A stretch of 64,000 nucleotides of DNA. It comes from Phellopilus nigrolimitatus (taxonomy: Eukaryota; Basidiomycota; Agaricomycetes; Hymenochaetales; Hymenochaetaceae). Under the pieces are notes generated by a model, which worked only from the letters and a program-made list of their open reading frames with translations, did not search any database and was not told the origin of the DNA. Where the stretch lies: the NCBI GenBank assembly GCA_021029095.1, contig JAJOHG010000047.1:62001-126000 (forward strand). Direction: 5' to 3'. A program made the translations under genes and the position numbers. Positions 1-10,335 of the stretch are shown here, in pieces. Each line of letters opens with the position of its first letter. The first letter of the stretch is position 1.

Positions 1-375
1 GATCCTAGCACTCTATAAAGCTGAGAAGGTTTGGAGGGAGAACACTGGCTTCAGTCAGTTCAACCTTGTTAAGGTGCTTATCCAAGATCAGGCTATTTAT
101 TTTATTATGTATGTTTTCCTTCATGCATTGTTAGTGGCTTAGGAGCTAATTACCCTGACAGGGTCATTTTCTGCAGTGTTATGGAGATAATTTCAGCCCA
201 GTTGGATGTCTCAAATATCCTTCTGGCTGATTTTATGACTTTGTTGGGAAGCCCTAGCCTTCTTTGTGTCCTTGGGAGCCATCTGCTTGTCCATCTGAAG
301 GAGGCAGGAGAGAGAGGGGTCAATGAAGGGATGAGCTACAAGATGAAGACCATTAGTAACATTGAGTTTTCCTAG
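1..375 (+). CDS. DUF6533-family membrane protein, copy 1 (3' fragment)
   Basis: This is the last two exons of the first array member; its start lies outside the window. Coding runs to 108, an intron spans 109-161 (gtatgt...tgacag), and the final exon is 162-375, ending in TAG where most other copies use TGA. The exon-12 length of 214 nt matches every other copy. It encodes the last part of a transmembrane segment (IYFIM/VIF), the variable stretch QLDVSNILLADF, the conserved GSPSLLCVLGSHLLVHLKEAGE segment (split here for length: GSPSLLCVLGSH, then LLVHLKEAGE) and a hydrophilic tail. One codon is missing before the conserved tryptophan (KAEKVW against KAAEHW). The tail reads GVNEGMS where others have GANGGTS. 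I cannot judge whether the complete gene is intact. Confidence 0.85.
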
Positions 376-3300
376 TTTCGTGAAGGGAATTCCGAAGATT
401 ATTTATTTATTCTGCTTTATTTGGCTTTGCCTGAAACTCATTGATCTAAGGACAGACATGCGATACATGTAGGACTGCCAATCACTTATGTGCTCCAATT
501 TTATCTGTGGTTTATTATTCTGTGCGATGTAATGTCATTGTTGGGAGCAGTAATAAAAGTTTGAACAGTACGAGCTCATTGCGATCATTTCCTTCTAGTA
601 ATGTATAGATCGAAATTACATAGCTAGCTAAATGTGGTTAGCCACAATACAACAGCAGCGTGCGTGGATTGCTAAGCCGCCCTGTCATAGTTGGAAGTGC
701 ACGGAGAGCAAATGTCGACAGGTTGTGCTGACTCACCTGCGCGACTGGGATAGCTCATTATCGACTACGGTGAGAACCAAAAGGAGAGCAGTCGGAGTGA
801 AAGTGTGCCAACATGCAGATGCGTCTCCTAATGTTCGGTACTCGCGCCCAAAACTTGGGGATCCTCGAGTTCTCACCCTGCGGCGAGGCGCCTGTCCAAG
901 GATCGCAATCGCAGCGTCTATCTTCCACATCACATCTGCTGGATTTGTTCTGAGCGCGTTGCTGAACGGCTCAGCATACTTCTGAATGAATATGCCCTAA
1001 CTGTGATAATTTGCACCTGGGATAGAGAAATTTGCACACGCAAAATGCTTGGACGAGCGAGACGATACTATATGTTGGTGTTGATGACTGCTTTACAAAT
1101 GTTTATAATATCGCGATATACTGGAAAACGGGAAAACGAGGCAATGAGCGCCAGATCGAGGAACAGACAAGGGGCGAACTCACAAATAGAAGTCCTACTA
1201 TTCTTGGGTCTTCTATATTCGTCTCTCCAGAACTCGCGCATCCCACCTGCTTCCGGCGTCGGTCGGTGTCGATCGGCGATCACGATTGAAACGATTCGCT
1301 GTCTAAGCGGTCGAGAAACACGGCGTCGGGGACTCGGATCTTGATGGCCCCGATCCATTCCGCACGTACGAAGTTTCTCTGGATCCTATGATGAAAAGGA
1401 GGAGCTTGCAGATGTGGTCAGTGCACTAAAATACTGCTAGCGAGTAGCGTGTCGGTGACAGGGACGAAGAGAGGATGGAAGAATAAAGCAGAGGGGCCAC
1501 GCACACGCACGCCGGCCGTAGAAAATCATGCGCGCGGGTTTCCACTTCTGCGCCACCTTGGGGCACCCTGATCGAACACACCGCTGTAGCTCGCCTTCGC
1601 TGCGACGCGCTTCTGCCTATTTGATATGATACTCCGCCAGCCATCCTATCCTTTCTAGACAAAAAGATGCACAGATAAGCTAGTTAAGTTGATTGTTTTG
1701 AAAGGGAGGTGTTAAAATACGCACCTTGCTGGCTAGAAGCCTGTGCAGAGGCCCACTGATGTGCGAGTCTTTTGGAAGGCCGTTAATCTCATGGGTGTAA
1801 CTGCTTGTTATCGTGATGTCCATGAGAAATAAAGTAAAAGGAGTGTTAGACAGCAGAACAACTGCAGTGAAAGAAGAAAGGAAGAGACGGACTACTTTGA
1901 ATGGCCCTTCTACGATTGACATTTCCCGCTAACACACAAATTACATGGAGCATGCCCTGATGGGCACCTTCGAACGATGAGACACGCATCGTACACCTAC
2001 GTCTGCTGGTCTAACCAAATAGCACATGGCCTCCGTCAGCAGCTGTCTTTCGAACGCGAAGAAAGAAAAAGAACGTACGCTAACCTCCTTCGAGCCCGTC
2101 CGCCTGCTTCGTCCTTACGACCAGCATCTAGCCTGTACGCTCCCCGCTTCTCTTCGTCTCGGCGCGGAATGACAGCGTCGACAATGGCATTCGGGGACGT
2201 TGATGGTCGTGCAACCTGTGCGGAAGCGTGCACCGGCGGGCTCTTGCACGTACAAACAAGGCAAGCCCTAAGCTTTCCGGCACGGCCCGCATACTCTGAC
2301 GTCATTTGTGCTGACGTCGCCGTGCGCTCAGTGGCGGTGACTCGGCCTTCCCCATCGCCGCGGAGACTGAAGCGAAGCCAGGGTCTGTCGTCTTCCACAT
2401 CTTCGCGCTCATCATCTTCAACTTGTTCCCTAGCACATCGACATAGAAAATAGCCATACATTTCTCAGCTGAATACACCCGCTTATTTCTTATGCATGCT
2501 GCCGCGGACCGTGTCAGTCGAGCGCAACTGTATAAATGGTCCCCAACTTCGTCCGTCGAAATACTCCAGCAAATCCTGGATATGTGGTAATTATTGGCAT
2601 ATGCACGTGATCATGTCTCCTCTCTATCTTTGGACAAAGTCGGCATGCCCGGAAGAGGGCGTCGCCTGATATCTCGTCAGAAAGTGCGTCGTGCGCGATC
2701 TCTTCTCTTTTCTTCTTTGTCAAACACTTTTTACAATTCTTACCTTTTTATGAGCACGTGCAGGTCACCAACTGCCGTTGCCGTGCGCGCTAATGTTCCT
2801 GTGTTTGCGATAGCCGTGCTCGCGATAGACTCATGGCTTTTGGTATGTCGTGCCAACTCCATCTGCGCAACCGCTGGTCACCTACACGCATTAACCAACT
2901 TGCGATAGGCACCGCATGCCTGACAGCCGAATCCTCTAGATACTTGAAAGGCACAGAACGGCAAACTAGGTATGTGGCGTTTTTCTTACATATATTTATC
3001 TTCTCTTCATTCCTCTTCATTCTGCTTATCACACTTCAGTCTGCAGGACTCGCTCGATGGTACTTTCTGGATTGTCGGTCTCAGAGCTACGAATTTACTC
3101 CCGCTCGTAACAGCGCGCGGATTGCCATCATCTGAATACACAAAAAGAAGCGAACGTTTGAGAGCCGCAGCTGCTGTGTTGGGCATCAACAGCGGTCGTT
3201 CGTCGAGCAATCGCCGTGAGCAAGTGTTTTTTTGGTCCAATTCTTCATTGACAGTCATGCTTACTGTTTCCACGTGCGCGTCGTTGCCAGGCACTGAGAC

Positions 3301-3966
3301 GTCCGACAGTCCAGAGCCGTGCGAGCTGCCGTTCCTATCACAAGTCCCGAGTTGTACAAACAGAATGCGGCCCTGGACACACACACTGCACACCCTCGGA
3401 GTGGTGCGTCTCCAATTCCTTTCTGCTTGGAGAGCGCAGCATTCTCATATCCCTCTTCTGAATATGTAAACAGTTCTTTCGGCTCAAGCAGCCGCCTCCT
3501 CAAGTTTGGCCCCCTCCAGCGGGCCGCCCTGACGTGCAAGCGGAGATAGCCGGGGATGCACGCGTTGTCTAGACAGAGCAGCTCATCGGTCAGCTGGGAT
3601 CAATTCAGGGCAGCGTTGGCACACTCGGATCAGGTCCCTTCGGCGGCTTGATAGCGTATGCTTGAAGTCGGCCCTCTGGTTCTCTGGTCTCAGACATTGC
3701 AGGGATTCTGCGGCTGTATCTGCGGCAGCGTACCTCTTGCTTTGTTGTTCAGTCTCTTCACTCAAAGCGTACAGCTCCTTCGGATTATCCAATTTTGGAT
3801 AGAAGTCGAACGAGGTCGGCCTCCACACTGGTATCGAGTCTATCTCAGTGGTCTTGAATCCCGACAGCTGTCGGGATTTCATCCTCGTGGCGCTGGCAAA
3901 GACAATGGAAATATATCCAAGTATATTGTTTAACCCGTAGTAAATGCGCAAGAATCCCTCGAGCAT
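376..3966. repeat. Inter-gene spacer 1 (partial unit)
   Basis: This is GC-rich spacer shared in patches with all later spacers. It includes the 3'-flank block to about 600, the block with 'ggagtgaaag...gcgcccaaaac' near 790-860, a stretch at about 2030-2330 resembling 27990-28290, the 'tagcacatcgacatagaaa' block near 2430, and a recurring intron-like segment beginning at gtatgt near 2970 and ending at ttcag near 3040. The part at about 3550-3920 matches the block that precedes genes in other units. The usual promoter block and DUF6533 gene do not follow. No open frame here is conserved with the other units, so no gene is called. Confidence 0.6.
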
Positions 3967-4385
3967 GCATAAATGCTGAATACACTACCAAATTATTCGA
4001 ACTCTGACTCTGCCAAACACAGTCAAATAAATCTCATTGCATAAGTCATATATCTTAACAACAGCTTTGCATGCAAACATAGGCTTGTTGCCATTCTCTA
4101 CGGACTCGTAACCACTGTGGTTGCTGGTTACGAGCTTGGTGCAAACTGCAATGGGCATACAAATACATGCATCCTGCTGTGGGAATTGGCCATCCGACTG
4201 TTCAGTGCCTCTGAACGTCTCTTCCATTCAAGTTTGTATCTGCTTCCCATGTTTACCCAGATGAATGACAACTAAATCTTATTGTCTATTTGTTACAGTC
4301 GCGCAAGTTTCTCCGCAACATCACTTCCCTCATAGCCTTCTGGCGTAATCACCTCCGTAGGTATCAGCCATCCAGCCACTCAGCA
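3967..4385. other. Upstream region of the F-box gene; no feature recognised
   Basis: This is where array-type spacer gives way to sequence that does not recur elsewhere in the window. It contains a possible acceptor (tttgttacag near 4299). I see no convincing upstream coding exon in any frame. It could hold the 5' leader or promoter of the F-box gene. Confidence 0.3.
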
Positions 4386-4496
4386 ATGCGATCCAGTGCC
4401 TCTAAGCTCCCAGTTGAAGTCTGGTTTGAGATTGCAATGTTTTCAGGCATAGAAGAAGTCCTGTCTCTTGAACTTCATCAGGAAAAACCCAAAATG

Positions 4497-5867
4497 ATAT
4501 ATAGTGCTAGATACGGGTATATAAATAAATTAGGTAAAATAGGAAGAATACGTTAATACCCCTTTATATAGGCTATATTGCAGACCCACCCCAGTATATA
4601 CTAATATATATTATAAACTGAGTGCTATATACTGCTATATAGTGCTAATATAGTGCTAATATAGCACTATATAACAGGCCTGCCAGGTATTTTAGTTCTA
4701 TATAACCCCCCAGTTTACTATTTCCTGGCTATTTTTGTGCTATATAGTGTTATATAGATGTACATACTGGCAAGAGGGGAGGGGTAGGCTAGCTTTGGGA
4801 TTTGGCAAAATGAATGCAGACTGTCATAGCAATGATTTAAAGACTGTAATCATTATATAGAAATACAATAGCATCTACATTAAGCTGCATATCAGGTATC
4901 AAGGTAGAAGAGATGCTGAAAAGGAAAAGAAGGGGGAAGAGGGAAACTAGGGGCATGAGGGTGATGTGGGTGATGTGGGTGATGAGGGTGTGTAAAACCA
5001 AAAGAGTGACTAAGAGAAAAGCAGAAATGACCTGGAGCAGATTGTGAGGAACCAGCTCAAGACCAAAGCTGAGATGACTGGCAACTGGCACAGTTAGATA
5101 GAACTGAGCTTAGTATATCAGCTGACTCACCATTAGAGACATCTGCATGATGGCTAGCAGCAGCATGAAATTGAGATCACAGAAAACTAGTAACAGCTTG
5201 CTGTTTCCTGCAGTATCCTAGGTAAAGGTGTATTAGTATCATGATGCAGGCCACTATTATCAAGTAAGGATTGGAAATGAGGAATGCTGGTGATGAGATT
5301 TCACCAAGCTGCATGAGAAGAGATGATCATACATTATGATAAAAAGCAGGAGTGAAGAAATCATGACATTGAATTCTAGGCCAAGCTACATCCAAAGCAT
5401 GTGACCAAAGAATATAGGTTAGGTGACAAGTTATGTTGTCTGAAGACAATATACCCTCAACAGTCAAGCAAGTCAATAGTAGGATGACATGCAGATAGAC
5501 CATGGGAGGGAAAGATAGAACATAGCACCAACTGAAGCATTTCAGGATGCTATACTGGAGATGATATAGGGTAAAGGTATAAGAAGGAGAAAATGATGAA
5601 ATTCACATTTTTCCTTCTATACAGGTCCCATAGAATAGACAATGACATTTGAAGTAGCTAGGTGGACTTACTGGTATAAGGAGAGAGGAATACAGCAGGA
5701 AGGAGAAATTTTGAAGAAATGAAAGAGGCAAAAAAATTAGTCATGTGAGATGGTGGCGGTCAGAAAGAAAGAACTACAGAACCTTGATTTCGGATTTATA
5801 GAGGTAATCACATGACCTATAAACAATCCCAAACAATTCCAATTTGGGATAGTAATTCTCAGGTATG
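4497..5867. other. AT-rich left arm of the element, non-coding
   Basis: From 4560 to 4760 there are many copies of the word tatatagtgct/agcactatata. A short g-t-g repeat (ggtgatgtg) lies near 4957-4992. The rest is purine-rich on this strand with stops in all frames. No protein similarity is recognised. The subterminal repeats probably belong to the transposon's end structure. Confidence 0.4.
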
Positions 5868-6190
5868 AAAAAAAAAAAATGGCACGCACTGGGATTGAAC
5901 TTCTGCCCTCTCGAAGCTGAGTGAGAAATTAGGCCCGAGGGCTTTTATTTTCAAAATAAAATAAAATAAAATAAAATAAATAAGAGGGTAACGTTGTTCA
6001 CGTTGGCTAGCACCTACCGCCAAGCAAAGCTAGTGGGCAAGATAGTCCAGGCGGGAAACTTTCCATTTACCCAGTGGCGGGTGCATAAAGTGCGGACACT
6101 CGAAAGCACCTGAGTCTATGGGACCCTCGATACACTTCGGGAAGTGCTCAACCAACTGAGCCATTATGGCATGAAAATTTTTGAAACTTT
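5868..6190 (-). repeat. tRNA-derived (SINE-like) fragment
   Basis: Read on the minus strand, 6163-6152 is TGGCTCAGTTGG, a good Pol III A-box, inside a D-arm-like hairpin (GCTC...GAGC). Much further on, 5900-5891 reads GTTCAATCCC, resembling a B-box. It is followed by GCGTGCCA and a run of 12 T (5879-5868) that could act as a Pol III stop. The two boxes are about 250 bp apart, too far for one tRNA, and an (AAAAT)n tract (about 5953-5982) lies between them. It may be a rearranged or nested SINE; it is not a functional tRNA gene. Confidence 0.35.
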
Positions 6191-6469
6191 TCGCTCTAGG
6201 ACCCCATTCTCGCAGCTCTCTTATTGGATTCAACTTCATTTCTGGTTTTGTGAACATATCTCGTAGTAGTCAAAAGTACATAGTATTCATTTGCATATGT
6301 ATACAATACTACAGTACATCCTAATATCCGCGCCGCCCTCATTTTCTGTGTCATCTTCGTCGTGGCCTCGCTATTATGTTGGTCTCGCTCTCGTGCTACT
6401 CGCTACTCTCCCCGGTCTCCTAAGCTCGCTTTCGCTTTCGCGCTTTCTGCGGCTCTTCAGCATCACGAG
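6191..6469. other. Element interior, no gene recognised
   Basis: This stretch links the SINE-like fragment to the Hsp70 region. It is AT-rich up to about 6330 and then GC-rich. A run of 16 G lies just beyond it (6484-6499). Open frames here are low-complexity Arg/Ser/Pro strings caused by base composition. Confidence 0.3.
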
Positions 6470-6670
6470 CGACGCGTTCCGCCGGGGGGGGGGGGGGGGC
6501 GGCACGTCCCACCCGCCCCACCGTCCGCCCGGTGTCGCTTCGCACGCGCCGGAGGTGGTGGCTCGTCCGTCGTGTGCACGGCGGCACCCCAGAGCCCGAC
6601 AAGCCCGTCCCATCCCGCCGCGAGTATGCGCCGGCCGCGGACACAGAGAACGCGGAGAGCGGCGCGGTGT
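6470..6670. repeat. Direct repeat flanking the Hsp70 pseudogene, copy A
   Basis: This GC-rich segment is similar to 8985-9205 in the same orientation. Both contain 'tcccacccg', 'cccagagcccgac' and 'cggagagcggc.cggtgtgca' in the same order. On the minus strand both give related peptides ([14 protein letters not shown] here, [14 protein letters not shown] in copy B). The two copies bracket the Hsp70-derived sequence, and copy A joins directly to the end of the Hsp70 reading frame (NNLL). Confidence 0.6.
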
Positions 6671-7190
6671 GCAGGAGGTTGTTGTCCTTCGTGCGCGCAA
6701 GCTCGCCCTCGAAGACCTGGATAAGGACACCGGGCTGGTTGTCGGCGTACGTCGAGAAGATTTCGAAATTCTTCGTCGGGACAGTTGTGTTGCGCTTGAT
6801 GAGCGCCGTCATGACACCGCCAGCGGTCTCGATACCGAGCGAGAGCGGTGCGACATCGAGGAGCTCCCGAGTCTTCTCAGAAGTATCACCGGTGATGATG
6901 GTAGCTTGGACAGCAGCACCGTACACGACGGCCTCGTCGGGGTTGGTGAACTTGTTCGGTTCCTTGCCGTCGAAGAAGTCTGAGACGAGCTTCATGATAC
7001 GGGGGATACGGGTGGGACCACCAACGAGGACAATCTCGTGAACGTACGACTTGGCGATCTTCGAGTCACAGAGGACCTTCTCGACCGGCTCGAGCGTGCT
7101 ACGGAAGAGGTCCTGGCAAAGCTCCTCGAAAAGAGCACGGGTAAGGGAGGTGTAGAAATCGATACTTTCGAGGAGCGAATCAATCCCGAA

Positions 7191-8022
7191 CCACCGCGTG
7201 GCGGCTGCAGCCCTTGCTCCTGCGCCGCTCGCTGCTGCTCGTGCCCGACACAGCACTCGCGCGGCGGCGCTTGCGCTCCTCAAGCTGCGCCTGCAGGTCG
7301 CCTGCGGGCCAGCCGAGCCCGAAGCCAAAGTCGACAGTGTGCCCGTGGTGCTCCGTGTTGATACTGCTCACGAACGTGAGCAGGCTGCCCATCTGCTCCT
7401 CCTCGCTCGCGCCCGCGATGCTCTTGATGATGTCCGCCAGCGCGGGTCGAGCGACGCGGTGCCCGCGAATTCGTCCTGCGTGCTGTACGACAAAACGGAG
7501 GGCACGTTCGAAAGTATCGACATGCCCGTGCCGCAGCCCTCCTCGGGCTCCGTAACCTCAGCAATGGGCATCGAAGGCGCGGCGAATGTCTTCGGCGTGG
7601 CGAGCTCCTCAAATTCAGATGAGGGCGAAGCAGCATCCCTCGACGGCGGCGCTCCGGTACTACTGCTGATCGTCCCACATCTCTCGTGCGGGTCGAGCTT
7701 GCTGTTTCGGAAGCGAAGCGGCGCGGCACCAGGCGTGTCTCCAGAGCCCGGCGACGCGCGCAGCGACGTCGAACGATGTTGGTACATGCCGTTGAACCTG
7801 CCCTGGTTGAACGCGCTCGGTGGAGGCAGGCTGTTCGCCGCCTTGACATCGATTACGGGCGGGCATCCTGCAGCTGGGTGTCCAAGCTTCTGCCAGCCCG
7901 TCGCCAATGTCAGCGCCGGTGCGCCCGGAGTCTTCAACGGCGCCGGACTCGCACTCAGCATCGGCGAGGCGTCTAGTCCCTTTGCTGTCGGGGTCGCTGG
8001 GCTTGCGCTCAGCGTGGGTGCC
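7191..8022 (-). other. Coding-like fragment of another gene inserted in the Hsp70 pseudogene
   Basis: About 830 bp separates SSAAQTT from (F)[11 protein letters not shown], where ordinary Hsp70 has only two residues. On the minus strand the first part is a Pro/Ser/Ala-rich frame ([16 protein letters not shown]... [18 protein letters not shown]... SYSTQDEFAGTASLDP). One base missing near 7440 would restore the continuation LADIIKSIAGASEEEQMGSL, then [20 protein letters not shown] and a basic, Ser-rich stretch ([11 protein letters not shown]). The low-complexity plus basic character resembles part of a regulatory protein. I do not recognise the parent gene. Confidence 0.55.
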
Positions 8023-8738
8023 AGTGGTTTGTGCGGCCGAAGAGAGGGTGCGCTTGGCGCACTCGCAAGCCGTGCAGAGACGACGGAGAGCACGGGGGTT
8101 GGACGAGAGATCTGAGGTCAAAGAAGTCAGCTTCGGAACTAACTCACATTGAAAGAACGCCCAACATACCCTTTTTGTTCTTGCGTCTGAACTCCTGGAC
8201 GAAGTGGTTGACCAGACGGTTGTTGAAGTCCTCACCACCCAAGTGGGTGTCACTCGACCTCGAAGATGTCCTCCTCGATGGGCAGGAGGGAGATCGAGAT
8301 TGAGAACATTGCGCTCGCCTTCGACTGTCTTGTCGAAACCGTACGCAATGGTGGCGGCGGTCGGCTCGTTGATGATTCGGAGGACGTCGAGGCCAGCAAA
8401 AACACCGGCGTCCTTGGTCGCCTGGCGCTGGGAGTTGTTGAGGTACGCCGGGACGGTGACGACTGCACCGAGGTAAGACTCGACGGTCTCCTTCATCCTG
8501 GTGAAAACCATAGACGAGATCTCCTCAGGGGTCTATACACGGACGGCTCGTCAGTACGGTGTGCAATGCATACAATCAACCATTAAGAAAATACTAACGA
8601 ATTCCTTGGTCTCGCCACGGTACTCGACCTGGATGACGAGTTTCTCACCCTTGGAGACGATGGTGAAAGGGAAATGCTTCATGTCGGCCTGAACCTCCGG
8701 ATCCGCGAACTTGCGGCCGATAAGGCGCTTAGCGTCGA

Positions 8739-8789
8739 ATGTCGAGAAGATTTCGGACTTCTTCGTCGGCACAGTTGTGTTGTGCTTGA
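8739..8789 (-). repeat. Misplaced Hsp70 substrate-domain patch inside the ATPase-domain region
   Basis: On the minus strand these roughly 50 bases encode a version of [16 protein letters not shown], a substrate-binding-domain motif that also occurs in its proper place at about 6751-6805. Here it sits between two copies of the DAKRLIGR coding sequence. A fragment from the 3' half has been copied into the 5' half, probably with a short duplication at the site. Confidence 0.65.
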
Positions 8790-8984
8790 TCGGCCGATGA
8801 GGCGCTTCGCATCGAAGACGGTGTTGACGGGGTTCATGGCCATTTGGTTCTTGGCGGCATCGCCGATGAGGCGCTCCTGGTCGAAGGAGACATACGACGG
8901 CGTGGTAGGGTTGCAATGATCTCCACAAGGTCGTGCAGCTGTACGCCGTCCGCGCCGAACCCCGTGCCCGTCACCCGTTCCGTG

Positions 8985-9205
8985 TGGCTCTTCAGCGCCG
9001 TGAGCGGAGCCTGCCGCCGGGGCGGCGTGTCCCACCCGCGCGCGCTGTCTACCGGTGCCGCTTCGCGCGCGCCTCACGGCCGGGGTTGGTGACCTCGTCC
9101 ACCGAGGACACGGCGATGTCCCAGAGCCCGACGAGCCCGCTGTGAGCAGGTGCACGCCGGCCACGGACACGGCGACCGCGGAGAGCGGCACGGTGTGCAT
9201 GCAGG
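8985..9205. repeat. Direct repeat flanking the Hsp70 pseudogene, copy B
   Basis: This is the partner of 6470-6670. On the minus strand it lies upstream of the Hsp70-like sequence and occupies the place where the first Hsp70 exon (the ATP-binding start) would be expected. Its frames are open in several registers because of high GC content, so I do not call it coding. Confidence 0.55.
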
Positions 9206-9769
9206 TGCAGCATCGCGACCGTGCGGCTCAAGCGCTTCTGGGCCAAAAGCGCGGTGAGGCGTGCAAGGCGGCGTCCGGCGGCGTGTCATGTGTGAGAGGG
9301 GGAGGGGTTGGGTTGGGTAGACGCAGATGGACACGGCTGGGGCGGCTTGTCCCGGAATCGCGTGCACGTCTGAGGGCGAGCGCGTCGTATGCTGCGGTGA
9401 CGAAGTGCCTGTGCGTGCGGTGAGGACGCCCCGTCAAATGACATCCGCATTGGGCACCAGCGGCTCGGCAATTCCCGGAAGTGTTGGATGGATTGTAAAT
9501 TATTTTGCTCGTACTTTGAAGCAAGGAAAAGGAATTGTACTGTATATACCAAACATTGCACTATTTACTGCTATATACCAAAAAACTTGAGCTATATTGT
9601 AATATATATTACTGTGACCAAACTAGATAGCACTATCTTCACTATATAATTGATCCTAGTGGTGATATACCACTATATATGCAATATACTCTATATATTG
9701 CCATATAGTGCCGGTTTTAAAGTATATAGCACCATATATCACCATATATCTTTCCAATTGAGTATATTG
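9206..9769. other. Right arm of the element, non-coding
   Basis: GC-rich sequence up to about 9480 passes abruptly into AT-rich sequence. From 9530 to 9760 there are many tatata/tagcactat words like those in the left arm. This supports both ends belonging to one element. No gene is recognised. Confidence 0.4.
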
Positions 9770-9791
9770 CATTTTGGTTTTTCCTGATGTT

Positions 9792-9846
9792 GTGTGTCCT
9801 TACAATACACTCGCCCTGCTGAACAATATTTACCTCCTTGTTTCAG
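9792..9846 (+). other. Original intron 1 of the F-box gene
   Basis: This 55-nt segment has a GT donor (gtgtgtcc), a possible branch point (tgctgaac) and a pyrimidine-rich acceptor (ccttgtttcag). It lies directly after the element and its presumed TT duplication. Joining 4475 to 9847 gives an uninterrupted F-box in phase 0. Confidence 0.65.
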
Positions 9847-10203
9847 ACATGCAAGTCTCTCCACAACCTCATTTTTGTCAGACTCTTCTGGCTATGTCGC
9901 CTGCATGCACTGGACCAGGAACATGCACCTGATCTACCTCGACACATCTCTATCAACACATTCTCCTTGCCCCAACTACGTACCCTAGTAATACGCGCAC
10001 ATCGTCGGCATCTCAAATGCACTGGCCCAGCCCCACCACAACCTACGCAAGAAATCGCAGTACCCATTGGGTCTCCAAACTCAGATCTGGATAGCCACAA
10101 ATGGGAACTTCTCCCTGGTGGTACACTCTTGCTGGTTCTGTGGAACTCGGGTTTCTTGCAGTGCTTCAGTGTGCCGGATGGCGAGTGTATCTGGACACAC
10201 CAG

Positions 10204-10335
10204 CCAGAAGAGCAACCAGAAGAGCAGCCAGAAGAGCAACCAGAAGAGCAGCCGGAAGAGCAGCCAGAAGAGCAGCCAGAAGAGCAGCCGGAAGAGCAAC
10301 CGGAAGAGCAACCAGAAGTGCAGCCAGAAGTGCAG
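10204..10335 (+). repeat. 12-bp coding minisatellite (PEEQ repeat)
   Basis: Eleven tandem 12-bp units of the type CCAGAAGAGCAG encode PEEQ nine times, then PEVQ twice, inside exon 2 of the F-box gene. All units stay in frame. Variation is limited to A/G choices at third positions and the GAG to GTG change in the last two units. Such repeats change copy number readily. Confidence 0.95.

Larger units (their letters stand above)
6650..8935 (-). pseudogene. Hsp70 (cytosolic type) pseudogene, scrambled
   Basis: Reading leftward from 8935, recognisable Hsp70 blocks appear in order: EIIA and TTPSYVSF with about 13 nt lost between them; DAKRLIGR twice; [17 protein letters not shown]; an intron (8533-8598, gttagt...tatag); [47 protein letters not shown]; a second intron (8112-8169, gtatgt...ctcag); [19 protein letters not shown]; then, after an insertion, [50 protein letters not shown] and [18 protein letters not shown]. 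The start of the ATPase domain, the GGGTFDV phosphate-binding motif, KTVTN, and everything after NNLL (most of the substrate-binding domain and lid) are missing, and several frames shift. Retained introns mean it was copied as DNA, not from mRNA. It cannot make a working chaperone. Confidence 0.85.
4476..9789. mobile_element. 5.3-kb TIR DNA element carrying captured gene pieces (Pack-type candidate)
   Basis: The left end reads CATCAGGAAAAACCCAAAATG (4476-4496; the first 20 of these bases plus a final G). The right end, 9770-9789, is its reverse complement apart from one C, giving imperfect terminal inverted repeats of 21 and 20 bp. The bases TT lie on both outer sides (4474-4475 and 9790-9791) and may be a 2-bp target duplication. 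Removing element plus one TT restores ...CTTGAACTT followed by gtgtgtcc, a normal exon/intron junction, and the F-box sequence LSLEL-TCKSLH. Both ends have AT-rich subterminal repeats built on tatatagtgct. I see no transposase; the interior carries Hsp70 fragments. The superfamily is not identified. Confidence 0.72.

Noticed and set aside
4957..4992. CRISPR-like short repeat
   Set aside because: It is a simple g-t-g microsatellite with no spacers, in a eukaryotic genome.
6140..6180. Functional tRNA gene
   Set aside because: The D-arm-like hairpin is convincing, but no anticodon arm, T-arm and matching acceptor stem follow at the proper spacing.
6420..7328. 302-aa minus-strand open frame with Hsp70 similarity as a complete gene
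   Set aside because: Only the middle is Hsp70. Its ends are frame-shifted read-through into the flanking repeat and the inserted fragment, so it is part of the pseudogene.
7198..8115. 305-aa plus-strand open frame
   Set aside because: It is antisense to the Hsp70 relic and the inserted coding-like fragment; its composition follows from GC-rich codons on the other strand.
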